A DNA stretch of 51,049 nt, from assembly GCF_001545925.1 (NCBI RefSeq), contig NZ_LMVQ01000560.1:1-51049 (forward strand), read 5' to 3'. Origin of the DNA: Mycobacterium sp. NAZ190054 (GTDB lineage Bacteria > Actinomycetota > Actinomycetes > Mycobacteriales > Mycobacteriaceae). This document shows positions 27,517 through 35,835 of this stretch, piece after piece. The first letter of the stretch is position 1; every line of letters starts with the position of its first letter. Made by a program: the position numbers and the translations under genes. Below the pieces are notes generated by a model that did no database searches, was not told where the DNA came from, and worked only from the letters and a program-made list of their open reading frames with translations.

Positions 27517-28290
27517 TCAGCCTATCGGCAGCCGTCGCAGCAGGGCCGCGGCCCGGACGTCGTCACCGACCGTCAGCGCGATGTGCACCTCCGGCGCGCC
27601 GGAGCCGTCGCGGCGACCCCACCGCACCGTGACGTCCTCGCCGTATCGGATCGGCTTGCGGTACTCCAGCACGGCGCGGTAGGGCGGCGTGCAGACGTCG
27701 GGCGCGACGGCCGTCACCTCGTGGACGGCGTGCCAGTACGCGGTGTTGGTGACGTGTTCGAACAGGTCGATGTCGGTGCGCCGCAGCGCGAACGGCATCG
27801 CGTGTTCCGGGGCGACGGGGTCCTGCAGCCACCGCCGCCATCTGAGGCGGTGCTCGTCGGTGGTGGTGGCGAACTTATCGATCAGCGATTCGGTGGCCCG
27901 TTGCGGGGTCAGCGTTTTCGCGTTCATCGCGATCCAGAAGCCCTCGGTCTCGATGCGGCCGCCGTCGCTACCGACGAGGTCGACACGCATCGTGCACCAG
28001 CGCAGCGACAGGGCCGAGCACCACCTGCTGAACGCCACCTCGTTCGGGAACTCGATGGGTTCGATCACGTCGATGACGGTGCGTTGCACGAGCCAGTGTG
28101 GATGCGCTGCGGCTTCACCGGCGTCGACGAGGTTCTCGGCGCCGACTTCCTGGATGTAGCGGGCCACACCGTCGAGGCGCAGGTTCAGGTCGCCGCCGAT
28201 GTCTCCGGTGGCCACCCGCCACGCGGTGCGGTAGACGTAGCCGGAGTCCGGGCATGCGGCGAGGCGATGGTCGGCGGGGTGGGGAGGCAT
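27517..28290 (-). CDS. Acyl-ACP thioesterase family protein (double hot-dog)
   Basis: 257 residues with the FatA/FatB-like tandem hot-dog layout: [30 protein letters not shown] in the first repeat (plant FAT-like), and [20 protein letters not shown] in the second repeat, which holds the Asp/Asn/His-type catalytic positions. Expected to hydrolyse acyl-ACP or acyl-CoA. The combination with a crotonase gene downstream and a methyltransferase upstream in one operon suggests a small lipid-modification unit (inference). TAAGCT 8 bases before the ATG overlaps the upstream gene's stop and may be chance. Confidence 0.85.
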   Translation of the reverse strand: MPPHPADHRLAACPDSGYVYRTAWRVATGDIGGDLNLRLDGVARYIQEVGAENLVDAGEAAAHPHWLVQRTVIDVIEPIEFPNEVAFSRWCSALSLRWCTMRVDLVGSDGGRIETEGFWIAMNAKTLTPQRATESLIDKFATTTDEHRLRWRRWLQDPVAPEHAMPFALRRTDIDLFEHVTNTAYWHAVHEVTAVAPDVCTPPYRAVLEYRKPIRYGEDVTVRWGRRDGSGAPEVHIALTVGDDVRAAALLRRLPIG

Positions 28291-28301
28291 CGCGTGCGAG
28301 C

Positions 28302-28913
28302 TTACGGATCCGGCCGCGGCGCTGACGACGGTTTCCGCCAGCGCAGCAGGTAGCGGTAGTACAGCGCACGGCGCACCACGGCGCCGGGGACGACGCCGTC
28401 GGCGACACGCCGGATCTCACGCAGGCTCTCCCGCGGTTGAGCTACGGCCACCCCGATGTCGCGGGTGTCGCGGTGCAGCAGCGAGCCGATGCGTACGGCG
28501 GGCAGCCACAGCGCCGACCATATCCAGTCGCCGGCCGACCTGTTCGCGGCGAGCCCGACCACCGCGAGTTCACCGCCGGGACGAAGCAGCTCACGGGCTT
28601 TCGACAAGGACGTCCGTAGGTCCATGTGGTGCAGCGTGGCGACGAACGTGATCACGTCGAACCGCGGCTCCACCGGTCCGAACTGCTGGAAGGAGATCGG
28701 TGAGACGTCGGCCCGGCCGGTAAGCCTGCTCTGTGCCTGCCGCACCACATCGGGATCGGGATCGATCGCGGTGACCGAACGCGACACCGGTAGCAGGCGC
28801 TGCGCCAACAGGCCGTCACCACAGCCGACGTCGAGCACGTCGCCGCAATGCGCGCCGGCGATACCGATCAGCCACGGATGGTAGGCGGTGTTGTGATTCC
28901 AGTACTCCCGCAT
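28302..28913 (-). CDS. Class I SAM-dependent methyltransferase
   Basis: 203 residues. Motif I VLDVGCGDGLLAQ, motif II AIDPDPDVVRQA, motif near VITFVATLHHMDL, and LLRPGGELAVVGL, a full Rossmann methyltransferase fold. The N-terminus MREYWNHNTAYHPWL is common in small-molecule/lipid methyltransferases. The C-terminal 50 residues contain WIWSALWLPAVRIGSLL, possibly membrane-associating, and a basic end (RRALYYRYLLRWRKP). Substrate unknown. It lies between the PE-PPE protein and the thioesterase on the same strand. Confidence 0.87.
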   Translation of the reverse strand: MREYWNHNTAYHPWLIGIAGAHCGDVLDVGCGDGLLAQRLLPVSRSVTAIDPDPDVVRQAQSRLTGRADVSPISFQQFGPVEPRFDVITFVATLHHMDLRTSLSKARELLRPGGELAVVGLAANRSAGDWIWSALWLPAVRIGSLLHRDTRDIGVAVAQPRESLREIRRVADGVVPGAVVRRALYYRYLLRWRKPSSAPRPDP

Positions 28914-28937
28914 GCCTCGACTCTGCCTACGGGTGTG

Positions 28938-30326
28938 CTACCCGGTCGAATCCGCACCGTCCGCGCCGGTCTCCTCGCCCGCATCGGCGGTCGCGCCGTC
29001 GTCGTCCGATGCGGACGCCTCGGTGTCGGTTTCGGGCTGCGCCTCGGTGTCGGTTTCGGACCGCTTATCGGTGTCTGAGGCGGCCGGGTCGTCGACCGGC
29101 TCCGGATCGATCTCGGACTCCTCCGGGGAGGCCTCATCGGGATCGGCGTCATCGGCCGCGGCCGGAGCGTCGTGCTCGTCGTGCTCGTCGTGATCGGGCT
29201 GACCGGACACCCGGGTGGCGCCGGTCTCGCGCGCCGCGGGTTCCTCCGCCTCCGGGGTCTCAGAATCGTTGTCCGCCAACGTCTCCAGTCCTTCCCGGAG
29301 GGCAGCCGGGACCTTGGACGCGGTGCTGACCAGTTCGCCCAGGGACGGCATGAGCCGGGCGGGACGGTACCGGCTCGGGTCCGACGGAATCGGGTTGCCG
29401 TCGTAGTACGCCGAATCGACGATCAACTCGAGCAGCGGCGCGGAGGCGTCGGCGACGGTGTCGCCGAGCACGTCGCGGATCAGCCGGGCCAGCGGCAGCT
29501 CTTCGGTGGTGTACGTGACGTAGGTGGTGTTTCCGCGGGTGGTCACGTAGGCGACCACCCGGTCACCCGGGGGCGGGTCGCAGCGGGCGTCGTCACAGGG
29601 CACGGCCTCCCCGCCGGTCAGCACCGCGCACGTGTTGGCGGTGCCGCAGGCCACCGCGGGCCGGCCGTCGACATCGACGGGAAGGTCGATCTCGGACTGT
29701 TCCCGGTAGCCGTAGAGATACGCCACGAGCGAGTTCACGTGCGCGACGACGTTGAAGAGGTCCGCGGGCGCGTTCGAGTTGTAGTTGTACTGGTAGGCGA
29801 TGTCGACCACCGCCTTGGCGGTGGTATCGGTCCGGGACGGGAAGGGATTCACCCCGATCAGCGCGAACAGCGGATACCGGGTGCCGAAGCCGCCGTCGGG
29901 ACGGGACACGTTGTTGTCCAGCACGAACAACGTCGCCGGCAACGCCGGATCGTCGTCCCGGTCGAGCCGGTTCAGCACCAGGCTCGCATTGGCAGCGCCC
30001 CAGCCCGACGACAGCACGGCGTTGTCTTCACCGGCGTTCTGTTGCAGGGCTTCGTTGATCGCGGCCGGGCCGCCGCGGAAGTCGACCCCGATGAGGTCCG
30101 CCCCCGGTTGGCCGGCCGGGTTGTACGGTGCCTGGTTGAACTTGCCGCCGAAGAAGTCCTCGTTGCCGGTCGGGTCGGGATGGGTGGAGCTGCCGACCAC
30201 GATCAGCGCGGTCAGATCGACGAGCGAGGCCGAGATGGACGCCGGATGCGTGGCGGCGACCCCGCCGACCGTGATCGCCATCCCGATGGCGGCGGCACCG
30301 GCGGCCGTATTGCGAAATTTGCCCAT
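28938..30326 (-). CDS. Exported PE-PPE-domain protein with acidic tail, nucleophile Ser apparently lost
   Basis: 462 residues. N-terminal signal-like segment (MGKFRNTAAGAAAIGMAITV, then GGVAATHPAS), so probably exported. Residues about 40-320 resemble the PE-PPE (serine hydrolase/cutinase-like) domain: ALIVVGSSTHPDPTG, LIGVDFRGGPAAINEAL, and LFNVVAHVNSLVAYLYGY near the end. Where active family members have GxSxG (GYSQGA type), this protein reads SSGWGAANAS (106-115), so the nucleophile position aligned to the following GA is Gly108. From about residue 365 a 95-residue tail rich in Glu, Asp, Ala, Ser and Thr follows (DHDEHDEHD, then repeated ETDTEA blocks). No PE or PPE N-terminal domain. Excellent Shine-Dalgarno GGGGAGGAG before ATG 30326. 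Confidence 0.82.
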   Translation of the reverse strand: MGKFRNTAAGAAAIGMAITVGGVAATHPASISASLVDLTALIVVGSSTHPDPTGNEDFFGGKFNQAPYNPAGQPGADLIGVDFRGGPAAINEALQQNAGEDNAVLSSGWGAANASLVLNRLDRDDDPALPATLFVLDNNVSRPDGGFGTRYPLFALIGVNPFPSRTDTTAKAVVDIAYQYNYNSNAPADLFNVVAHVNSLVAYLYGYREQSEIDLPVDVDGRPAVACGTANTCAVLTGGEAVPCDDARCDPPPGDRVVAYVTTRGNTTYVTYTTEELPLARLIRDVLGDTVADASAPLLELIVDSAYYDGNPIPSDPSRYRPARLMPSLGELVSTASKVPAALREGLETLADNDSETPEAEEPAARETGATRVSGQPDHDEHDEHDAPAAADDADPDEASPEESEIDPEPVDDPAASDTDKRSETDTEAQPETDTEASASDDDGATADAGEETGADGADSTG

Positions 30327-30386
30327 ACCTGTCTCCTCCCCGCGACACGGTATCGCGCCACATCGCAAACCGCGACCACCTCAGGT

Positions 30387-31121
30387 TCAGTGTGCTGCGG
30401 CGTCGCCGGCGAAACACTCGGCGAGGAAGAGTTCGAGCGATGCCCATGCCCGCCGGGACGCGGATTCGCTGAAAAGCACCCCTCGGGTCGGATCGTCGGC
30501 GAACGGCGCCATGAACGCGTGCATGGTGTCGCCGTAGGCGTGCAGTTGCCAGTCGATGCCGCGACCGGAGAACTCCCGGCCCAGGGCGACGACGTCCTCC
30601 GGCGTGGCGAACGGGTCGTCCCAGCCGTGGAACACGATGACCTTGGCCGTGACGGGATGCGGTCCGGGCGGCGCGGGCGGGGTCAGCAGCCCGTGGAAGC
30701 TCGCCACCGCGACGAGGGGATGCCCGGCCCGGGCCAGGTCGAGCACGCACAGTCCGCCGAAGCAGAACCCGATCGCCGCGACGCGGTCGGCGTCGACGGC
30801 GGGTGTGGAGACGAGCGTCTCGAACACCGTGCCGAGGCGGCGGGCCAGCGCTTGTCGGTCGCCGAGGAAACCGGTCATGGCGGCGCTGGTGGCTTCCATG
30901 CCGCCGGCGCTGACGTCCTCGCCGAACAGGTCGACGGCGATGGCCTGATATCCGCGCGCCGCCAGCCGGGTCGCGATGTCGAGTTGAGCGTCGCTGCGGC
31001 CCTCCATGCCGTGGAAGACCAGCACGGTCGGTGCCGCGGCGGCGCTGTCGTCCCGGACCAGCACGGCGTCGAAGTGTTTGCCGTCGATGGTGTGGCGCAG
31101 GGGAATTCGCTGCACGGTCAC
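30387..31121 (-). CDS. Dienelactone hydrolase family protein
   Basis: 244-residue alpha/beta hydrolase. Nucleophile Cys120 in AAIGFCFGGLC, the GxCxGG motif of dienelactone hydrolases; the acid is in FHGWDDPFATPEDV and the His in YGDTMHAFMAPF. The oxyanion region is LVFHGMEGRSD. Cytosolic. Family members hydrolyse dienelactones in aromatic breakdown, but many actinobacterial homologues have unknown substrates and no aromatic-degradation genes are nearby. The GTG start at 31121 lacks a clear Shine-Dalgarno sequence. Confidence 0.88.
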   Translation of the reverse strand: MTVQRIPLRHTIDGKHFDAVLVRDDSAAAAPTVLVFHGMEGRSDAQLDIATRLAARGYQAIAVDLFGEDVSAGGMEATSAAMTGFLGDRQALARRLGTVFETLVSTPAVDADRVAAIGFCFGGLCVLDLARAGHPLVAVASFHGLLTPPAPPGPHPVTAKVIVFHGWDDPFATPEDVVALGREFSGRGIDWQLHAYGDTMHAFMAPFADDPTRGVLFSESASRRAWASLELFLAECFAGDAAAH

Positions 31122-31191
31122 GCGGCAGACGTTGCCACGCCCGACCGGAATCGGACAGTGGGTTCGCTGCGCGCGTAACCGGCTGCGCCGG

Positions 31192-31593
31192 TCACGTCTC
31201 GCCCCAGCCGCCTTGCACCATCGTCTGGAATTTCCACCGCCCGCCCGATTTCACCAGCAGGTCTCCATAGCGGACCTGCTGGCTGTGCCCGCCGGCGGTG
31301 ATGGTCGCGTCGGTGATCACGAACACCAGGTTCTCGTTGATGAAGTGGGGAGTGCGCACCGAGTCCATCGTGACCTCACCGGCCCCGCCGAGCTCGTGAG
31401 TCATCTGCGCGACGAACCTGTCCCGGTCGCACGACTCGGCCCGGCCGTCGGTGACCTCGTTGAGCGGGAACATTGCCTGATCGGCCATTCCGCCGATGTC
31501 CTTGGCCACGGTCAGCGCGTCGTAGTGGGCGAACCACTCCAGCACCTCCTCGACGTCGGCCGGCGACGGAGCGTAAGCACCACGGGCGGTCAT
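31192..31593 (-). CDS. SnoaL-like / NTF2-fold protein
   Basis: 133-residue cone-fold protein: SPADVEEVLEWFAHYDALTVAKD at the N-terminus, FVAQMTHELGG, and the beta strands NENLVFVITDATITAGGHSQQVRYGDLLVKSGGRWKFQT typical of SnoaL/ketosteroid-isomerase relatives. Could be an isomerase, hydrolase or ligand-binding protein. ATG 31593 is chosen for AGAGGA 9 bases upstream; an ATG at 31611 in frame would overlap the promoter. Divergent from a TetR regulator with a perfect palindrome between them, so it is the likely regulated target. Confidence 0.82.
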   Translation of the reverse strand: MTARGAYAPSPADVEEVLEWFAHYDALTVAKDIGGMADQAMFPLNEVTDGRAESCDRDRFVAQMTHELGGAGEVTMDSVRTPHFINENLVFVITDATITAGGHSQQVRYGDLLVKSGGRWKFQTMVQGGWGET

Positions 31594-31618
31594 GTGACCA
31601 CATCCTCTCAATAATGAC

Positions 31619-31643
31619 GTACAAGGTACACAGTACCTTGTAC
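31619..31643. promoter_or_regulatory. TetR operator: perfect 10-bp inverted repeat
   Basis: GTACAAGGTA-CACAG-TACCTTGTAC, perfect 10-bp half-sites with a 5-base spacer, in the 83-bp gap between the SnoaL-like gene and the TetR gene. It ends where the plus-strand -35 would lie (about 31641-31646). Confidence 0.75.
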
Positions 31644-31663
31644 GGAAAAAGGGTGCGAGCGGT

Positions 31664-31669
31664 TACGAT
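31664..31669 (+). promoter_or_regulatory. -10 hexamer for the leaderless TetR gene
   Basis: TACGAT ends 7 bases before ATG 31677; no Shine-Dalgarno sequence. The operator abuts its -35 region, consistent with autoregulation. Confidence 0.5.
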
Positions 31670-31676
31670 CAGCCGG

Positions 31677-32462
31677 ATGAACAGGCGCGCAGCAGTTCCG
31701 GACCGGACCGGTGCGGGTGACCCGGTGCGCACACTGGAACTGCTGTGGCGTACGCGCGGCGACGCCCGCACGCACCGCGGTCCCAAACAGCGCACCACGG
31801 TCGACGCGGTGGTCGGCGCCGCGATCGAGATCGCCGACGCCGACGGACTCGGTGCGGTCACCATGCGGGCGGTCGCGACCAGGCTGGGCATCGCGACCAT
31901 GGCGACCTACACCTACGTCCCGGGCAAGGCCGAACTGCTCGACCTGATGCTCGACACCGTCTACGCGCAGATGCCCCGTTCGGATCTGAGCGGAATGCCC
32001 TGGCGCACCAGGGTTTCGGCGATCGCCGCGGAGAACCGCGAGCTGCTCGAACGGCATCGGTGGGTGGCCGCGCTGGCGACCACCCGCCCGCCACTGGGAC
32101 CGGGGATGATCGCGAAGTACGAGCACGAGCTCGGCGCGTTCGACGGTCTCGGTCTCAGCGATCTGGAGATGGACTCGGCGCTGACCTTCGTGCTGGGGTT
32201 CGTGACGTCGGTGGCGCGCATCGCCATCGATTCCCGGAACGCCGACGCCGACAGTGGCCTCAGCGACCGGGCGTGGTGGGAACGCGCCGAGCCGCTGCTG
32301 GCGAAGGTGTTCGACGCCGCACGTTTCCCGCTGGCCTCGCGGGTCGGCGCCGCCGCCGGGCAGACCCACGCCGCCGCGTACAGCGCCGAGCACGCCTACC
32401 AGTTCGGGCTGGCGCGTGTGCTCGACGGGCTGGCACCGGTGATCGAGGCCACAGCGCGGTAG
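31677..32462 (+). CDS. TetR-family transcriptional regulator
   Basis: 261 residues: a 40-residue N-terminal extension with LELLWRTRGD, then the DNA-binding domain (TTVDAVVGAAIEIADADGLG, helix-turn-helix AVTMRAVATRLGIATMATYTYV, PGKAELLDLMLD). The C-terminal domain is of the TetR_C/tetracenomycin-repressor type (ALTFVLGFVTSVARIAID, HAYQFGLARVLDGLAP). Larger than typical TetR proteins, as in the drug-responsive branch. ATG 31677 is supported by the leaderless-type -10. Divergent neighbour is the SnoaL-like gene; a perfect palindrome lies between them. Ligand unknown. Confidence 0.88.
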   Translation: MNRRAAVPDRTGAGDPVRTLELLWRTRGDARTHRGPKQRTTVDAVVGAAIEIADADGLGAVTMRAVATRLGIATMATYTYVPGKAELLDLMLDTVYAQMPRSDLSGMPWRTRVSAIAAENRELLERHRWVAALATTRPPLGPGMIAKYEHELGAFDGLGLSDLEMDSALTFVLGFVTSVARIAIDSRNADADSGLSDRAWWERAEPLLAKVFDAARFPLASRVGAAAGQTHAAAYSAEHAYQFGLARVLDGLAPVIEATAR

Positions 32463-32519
32463 CGACCACCGGCAGCCGGGTGAACGCGGCGCTGCTGAAC
32501 TTCCTCGCGGAGGATTCTG

Positions 32520-32593
32520 CGCCCCCGGCAGGAATCGAACCTGCGACCTAGAGATTAGAAGGCTCTTGCTCTATCCAACTGAGCTACGGAGGC
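32520..32593 (-). tRNA. tRNA-Arg (TCT anticodon)
   Basis: 74-nt minus-strand cloverleaf: acceptor GCCTCCG / CGGGGGC, D-arm TAGCTCAGTTGGATAGAGCA, anticodon loop CTTCTAA (anticodon TCT), T-arm GCAGGTTCGATTCCTGC, discriminator G. The last anticodon-stem pair is a C-T mismatch. No clear terminator downstream. Confidence 0.94.
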
Positions 32594-32679
32594 AACGCCG
32601 TGCAGTGTATCTCGCCGGGCGGCGGTTGACGGGCCCGGCAACGGCGACTAAAGCCGCCTCGGACGGCGGGGCCGCCGAC

Positions 32680-32685
32680 TAGCGT
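32680..32685 (+). promoter_or_regulatory. -10 hexamer for leaderless WS/DGAT operon
   Basis: TAGCGT ends 7 bases before ATG 32693 in the gap after tRNA-Arg; it would drive the three-gene glycerolipid operon. Confidence 0.5.
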
Positions 32686-32692
32686 GGTGCGC

Positions 32693-34180
32693 ATGAGCAA
32701 TGAGCCGGAACTGGACGCGGCGGGACTCCCGGAGGAACTCAGCCCGCTCGACCAGATCCTGCACCGCGGTGAGGCCAATCCGCGCACCCGCTCGGGCATC
32801 ATGACCGTCGAACTGCTCGACACCACCCCCGACTGGGACACATTCCGCACGCGGTTCGAGTTCGCGTCGCGCAAGGTGTTGCGGCTGCGCCAGAAGGTGG
32901 TCACGCCCACGCTTCCCACGGCCGCGCCGCGCTGGGTCGTCGACCCCGACTTCAACCTCGACTTCCACCTGCGCCGGGTGCGGGTCCCCGAACCCGGCAC
33001 CTTCCGGCAGGTGATGGACATCGCCGAGGTCGCGGCGCAGTCGCCGCTGGACATCTCCCGCCCGCTGTGGACGGCGACCCTGATCGAAGGGATGGAGGAC
33101 GGACGCGCCGCGCTGATGCTGCACTTCAGCCATGCCGTCACCGACGGGGTCGGCGGCGTCGAGATGTTCGCCAATCTCTACGACTTCGAGCGCGAACCGC
33201 CGCCGCAGCGCCCCCCGCCGCTGCCGGTGCCGTCCGACCTTTCGCCGAACGACCTGATGCGCGCCGGTCTGAATCGCTTGCCCGGCACCATCGTTGGTGG
33301 CGTTCGCGATGCGTTGTTCGGGGCGGTCCAGGCGGTCGGGCATGTGGTGCGCGACCCGGTGACCCGGCTGGGCAGCGCGATCGACTACGCGATGTCCGGG
33401 GCCCGGGTCATCGGCCCGGTCGCCGACCCGTCGCCGATCCTGCGCCGGCGCAGCCTGTCGTCACACAGCGAGGCCATCGACATCGAGTTCGGTGCGCTGC
33501 ACCGCGCCGCCAAGGCCGCGGGTGGTTCCATCAACGACGCGTATCTGGCCGGGGTGTGCGGGGTGCTGCGCCGCTACCACGAGGCCAAAGGCGTGCCCGT
33601 GGACTCGCTGCCGATGGCGGTGCCGGTGAATCTGCGCTCCGAGGCCGACCCCGCCGGCGGCAACCGGTTCGCCGGGGTCAACCTCGCGGCACCCATCGGG
33701 CGCGCCGACCCCGCGATGCGTATCCAGGAGATCCGGTCGCAGATGACGCGCAAGCGTGAGGAGCGGGCCATCGACGTGGTCGGAGCCATCGCCCCGGTCG
33801 TCAGCCTGCTTCCCGACACGGTGCTGGAGTCGATGGCGGGTTCCATCGTGAACTCCGACGTGCAGGCCAGCAACGTGCCGGTCTACGCCGGAGACACTTT
33901 CATCGCCGGAGCGAAGGTGTTGCGTCAGTACGGTCTTGGGCCGCTGCCCGGCGTGGCGATGATGGTCGTGCTGGTGTCGCGTTCGGGATGCTGCACGGTC
34001 ACCGTCCGGTACGACCGCGCGTCGGTCACCGAACCCGACCTCTTCGCCCAGTGCCTGCTCGCCGGCTTCGACGAAGTGCTCGTCCTCGGCGGTGACGGCC
34101 GTGCCGTTCCGGCGACCTTCACCGTGCCGACCACGCCGGTCGAACAACCGGTCCGACTGAATGGAAGTGGCCCCCAGTGA
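32693..34180 (+). CDS. Wax ester synthase/diacylglycerol acyltransferase (WS/DGAT) family protein
   Basis: 495-residue acyl-CoA:diacylglycerol/alcohol acyltransferase, syntenic with Rv2484c. N-terminal LSPLDQILHRGE and LDISRPLW are family-typical. The active-site motif HHxxxDG appears as FSHAVTDG: His147 and Asp151 are kept, but the first His is Ser146. Later motifs: NDAYLAGVCGVLRRYH, MAVPVNLR, NRFAGVNLA and NVPVYAGDTFIAGAK (the NVPGP-like region). It makes triacylglycerol or wax ester from acyl-CoA. The stop overlaps plsC by 4 bases, placing it with the phosphatidate pathway. Apparently leaderless. Confidence 0.9.
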   Translation: MSNEPELDAAGLPEELSPLDQILHRGEANPRTRSGIMTVELLDTTPDWDTFRTRFEFASRKVLRLRQKVVTPTLPTAAPRWVVDPDFNLDFHLRRVRVPEPGTFRQVMDIAEVAAQSPLDISRPLWTATLIEGMEDGRAALMLHFSHAVTDGVGGVEMFANLYDFEREPPPQRPPPLPVPSDLSPNDLMRAGLNRLPGTIVGGVRDALFGAVQAVGHVVRDPVTRLGSAIDYAMSGARVIGPVADPSPILRRRSLSSHSEAIDIEFGALHRAAKAAGGSINDAYLAGVCGVLRRYHEAKGVPVDSLPMAVPVNLRSEADPAGGNRFAGVNLAAPIGRADPAMRIQEIRSQMTRKREERAIDVVGAIAPVVSLLPDTVLESMAGSIVNSDVQASNVPVYAGDTFIAGAKVLRQYGLGPLPGVAMMVVLVSRSGCCTVTVRYDRASVTEPDLFAQCLLAGFDEVLVLGGDGRAVPATFTVPTTPVEQPVRLNGSGPQ

Positions 34181-35835
34181 CATCGGCGACACCGGAGAAC
34201 CGTCAACTGCGCCTGCCTGGTTCGGTCGCCGAAATCCGGGCCAGTCCCGAAGGGCCCCGGATCGGCGCGTTCTTCGATCTCGACGGCACGCTCGTCGCCG
34301 GTTTCACCGGCGTGGTGATGACCCAGGATCGGCTGCGCCGCAGGCAGATGTCGGTGGGCGAGTTCATCGGCATGGTCCAGGCCGGCCTGAACCACCAGCT
34401 CGGCCGGTCCGAGTTCGAGGACCTGATCGGCAAGGGCGCGCGCATGCTGCGCGGCAACTCGGTGGCCGACGTCGACGAACTCGCCGAGCGGCTGTTCGTC
34501 CAGAAGATCGTCAGCAGGATCTACCCGGAGATGCGCGAGATCGTGCGTGCGCACATGGCCCGCGGGCACACCGTGGTGCTGTCCTCGTCCGCGCTGACGG
34601 TGCAGGTGGAGCCGGTCGCCCGCTTTCTCGGCATCGAGAACGTGCTGAGCAACAAGTTCGAGACCGACGCCGACGGGTTGATCACCGGAGAGGTGCAACG
34701 GCCGGTCATCTGGGGGCCCGGCAAGGCCAGGGCGGTCCAGGAATTCGCCGCCGACCACGGCATCGACCTGGCGAAGAGCTACTTCTACGCCGACGGCGAC
34801 GAGGACGTCGCGCTGATGTACCTCGTCGGCAACCCGCGCCCGACCAACCCGGCGGGCAAGATGGCCGCCGTCGCCGCCAAGCGCGGCTGGCCGATTCTGC
34901 GGTTCAGCAGCCGCAGCGGCTCGAGCCCCGCCTCGCAGGTGCGCACCGCGGTCGGTGTCGCGTCGATGGTGCCGATCGCCGCAGGAGCTGTCGGGATCGG
35001 ACTGTTGACCCGCAGCAAGCGCACGGGGGTCAACTTCTTCACGTCGATGTTCGGCCGCACGCTGCTCGACACGATCGGCATCGAACTGCAGGTGCTCGGC
35101 AGGGAGAACCTGACGGCGCAGCGGCCGGCGGTGTTCATCTTCAACCATCGCAACCAGGCCGACCCGCTGATCGCCGGACGGTTGATCAACGACAACTTCA
35201 CCACGGTCGGCAAGAAGGAACTCGAGAACGACCCCATCATCGGCACGATCGGCAAGATCCTGGACGCGGCGTTCATCGACCGTGAGGACCCGCAGAAGGC
35301 CGTCGAAGGCCTCCGCAAGGTCGAAGACCTTGCCCGCAAAGGTCTTTCGATCCTGATCGCCCCCGAGGGGACGCGCCTGGACACCACCGAGGTGGGGCCC
35401 TTCAAGAAGGGCCCCTTCCGCATCGCGATGTCGGTGGGTATCCCCATCGTGCCGATCGTGATCCGCAACGCCGAGGTGATCGCCGCACGCGATTCCAGCG
35501 CGTTCAACCCCGGCGTCGTCGATGTCGTTGTCTACCCGCCCATTCCGGTCGACGATTGGACCCACGAGAACCTGCCGGACCGCATCGAGCAGGTGCGTCA
35601 GCTCTACCTCGACACCATCAAGGACTGGCCGCACGACGAGCTTCCGGTGCCGGATCTGTACAAGCGTGCCGAACCGGTGAAGAAGGCGGCCAGGAAGAAG
35701 ACCGCGGCGAAGAAGACCGGGGCGAAGAAGACCGGGGCGAAGAAGACCGGGGCGAAGAAGACCGCGGCGAAGAAGACCGCGGCGAAGAAGACCGCCCCGT
35801 CCAAGCGCTCCGGTGGCACGAAGGGCCGGCCGTGA
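34177..35835 (+). CDS. plsC: Bifunctional HAD-IB hydrolase / 1-acylglycerol-3-phosphate acyltransferase with lysine-rich tail
   Basis: 552 residues, syntenic with Rv2483c. Domain 1 (about 28-260): SerB-like HAD phosphatase with [10 protein letters not shown] (Asp34, Asp36) and [12 protein letters not shown]; it could dephosphorylate phosphatidate or a related phosphate. Domain 2 (about 290-490): PlsC acyltransferase with [10 protein letters not shown] (His324, Asp329) and PEGTR (397-400). It acylates lysophosphatidate in membrane lipid synthesis. The C-terminus (about 495-552) is a histone-H1-like Lys/Ala tail built from six TxAKK repeats encoded by 15-bp tandem repeats. The GTG start overlaps the WS/DGAT stop, and its stop overlaps plsB2, so three coupled genes. 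Confidence 0.93.
   Translation: MTSATPENRQLRLPGSVAEIRASPEGPRIGAFFDLDGTLVAGFTGVVMTQDRLRRRQMSVGEFIGMVQAGLNHQLGRSEFEDLIGKGARMLRGNSVADVDELAERLFVQKIVSRIYPEMREIVRAHMARGHTVVLSSSALTVQVEPVARFLGIENVLSNKFETDADGLITGEVQRPVIWGPGKARAVQEFAADHGIDLAKSYFYADGDEDVALMYLVGNPRPTNPAGKMAAVAAKRGWPILRFSSRSGSSPASQVRTAVGVASMVPIAAGAVGIGLLTRSKRTGVNFFTSMFGRTLLDTIGIELQVLGRENLTAQRPAVFIFNHRNQADPLIAGRLINDNFTTVGKKELENDPIIGTIGKILDAAFIDREDPQKAVEGLRKVEDLARKGLSILIAPEGTRLDTTEVGPFKKGPFRIAMSVGIPIVPIVIRNAEVIAARDSSAFNPGVVDVVVYPPIPVDDWTHENLPDRIEQVRQLYLDTIKDWPHDELPVPDLYKRAEPVKKAARKKTAAKKTGAKKTGAKKTGAKKTAAKKTAAKKTAPSKRSGGTKGRP
35701..35790 (+). repeat. 15-bp tandem repeat (6 copies) in plsC
   Basis: Six head-to-tail 15-mers ACCGSGGCGAAGAAG; copies 1, 5 and 6 have C and copies 2-4 have G at the variable base. 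They encode T(A/G)AKK at residues 509-538. A degenerate seventh unit follows. In-frame, so copy-number change would keep the reading frame. Confidence 0.95.

Noticed and set aside
27519..28304. Leaderless-type -10 hexamers before the crotonase (TAGGCT) and the acyl-ACP thioesterase (TAAGCT)
   Set aside because: Both lie at the very end of the upstream gene in a tight operon, so they may be chance matches; left out of the leaderless list.
29172..31178. 668-codon plus-strand frame across the PE-PPE and dienelactone hydrolase genes
   Set aside because: Antisense shadow spanning two separate real genes and their intergenic gap; no motif.
35701..35790. CRISPR-like array
   Set aside because: Head-to-tail 15-mers without spacers, in frame inside plsC, and no cas genes anywhere in the window.
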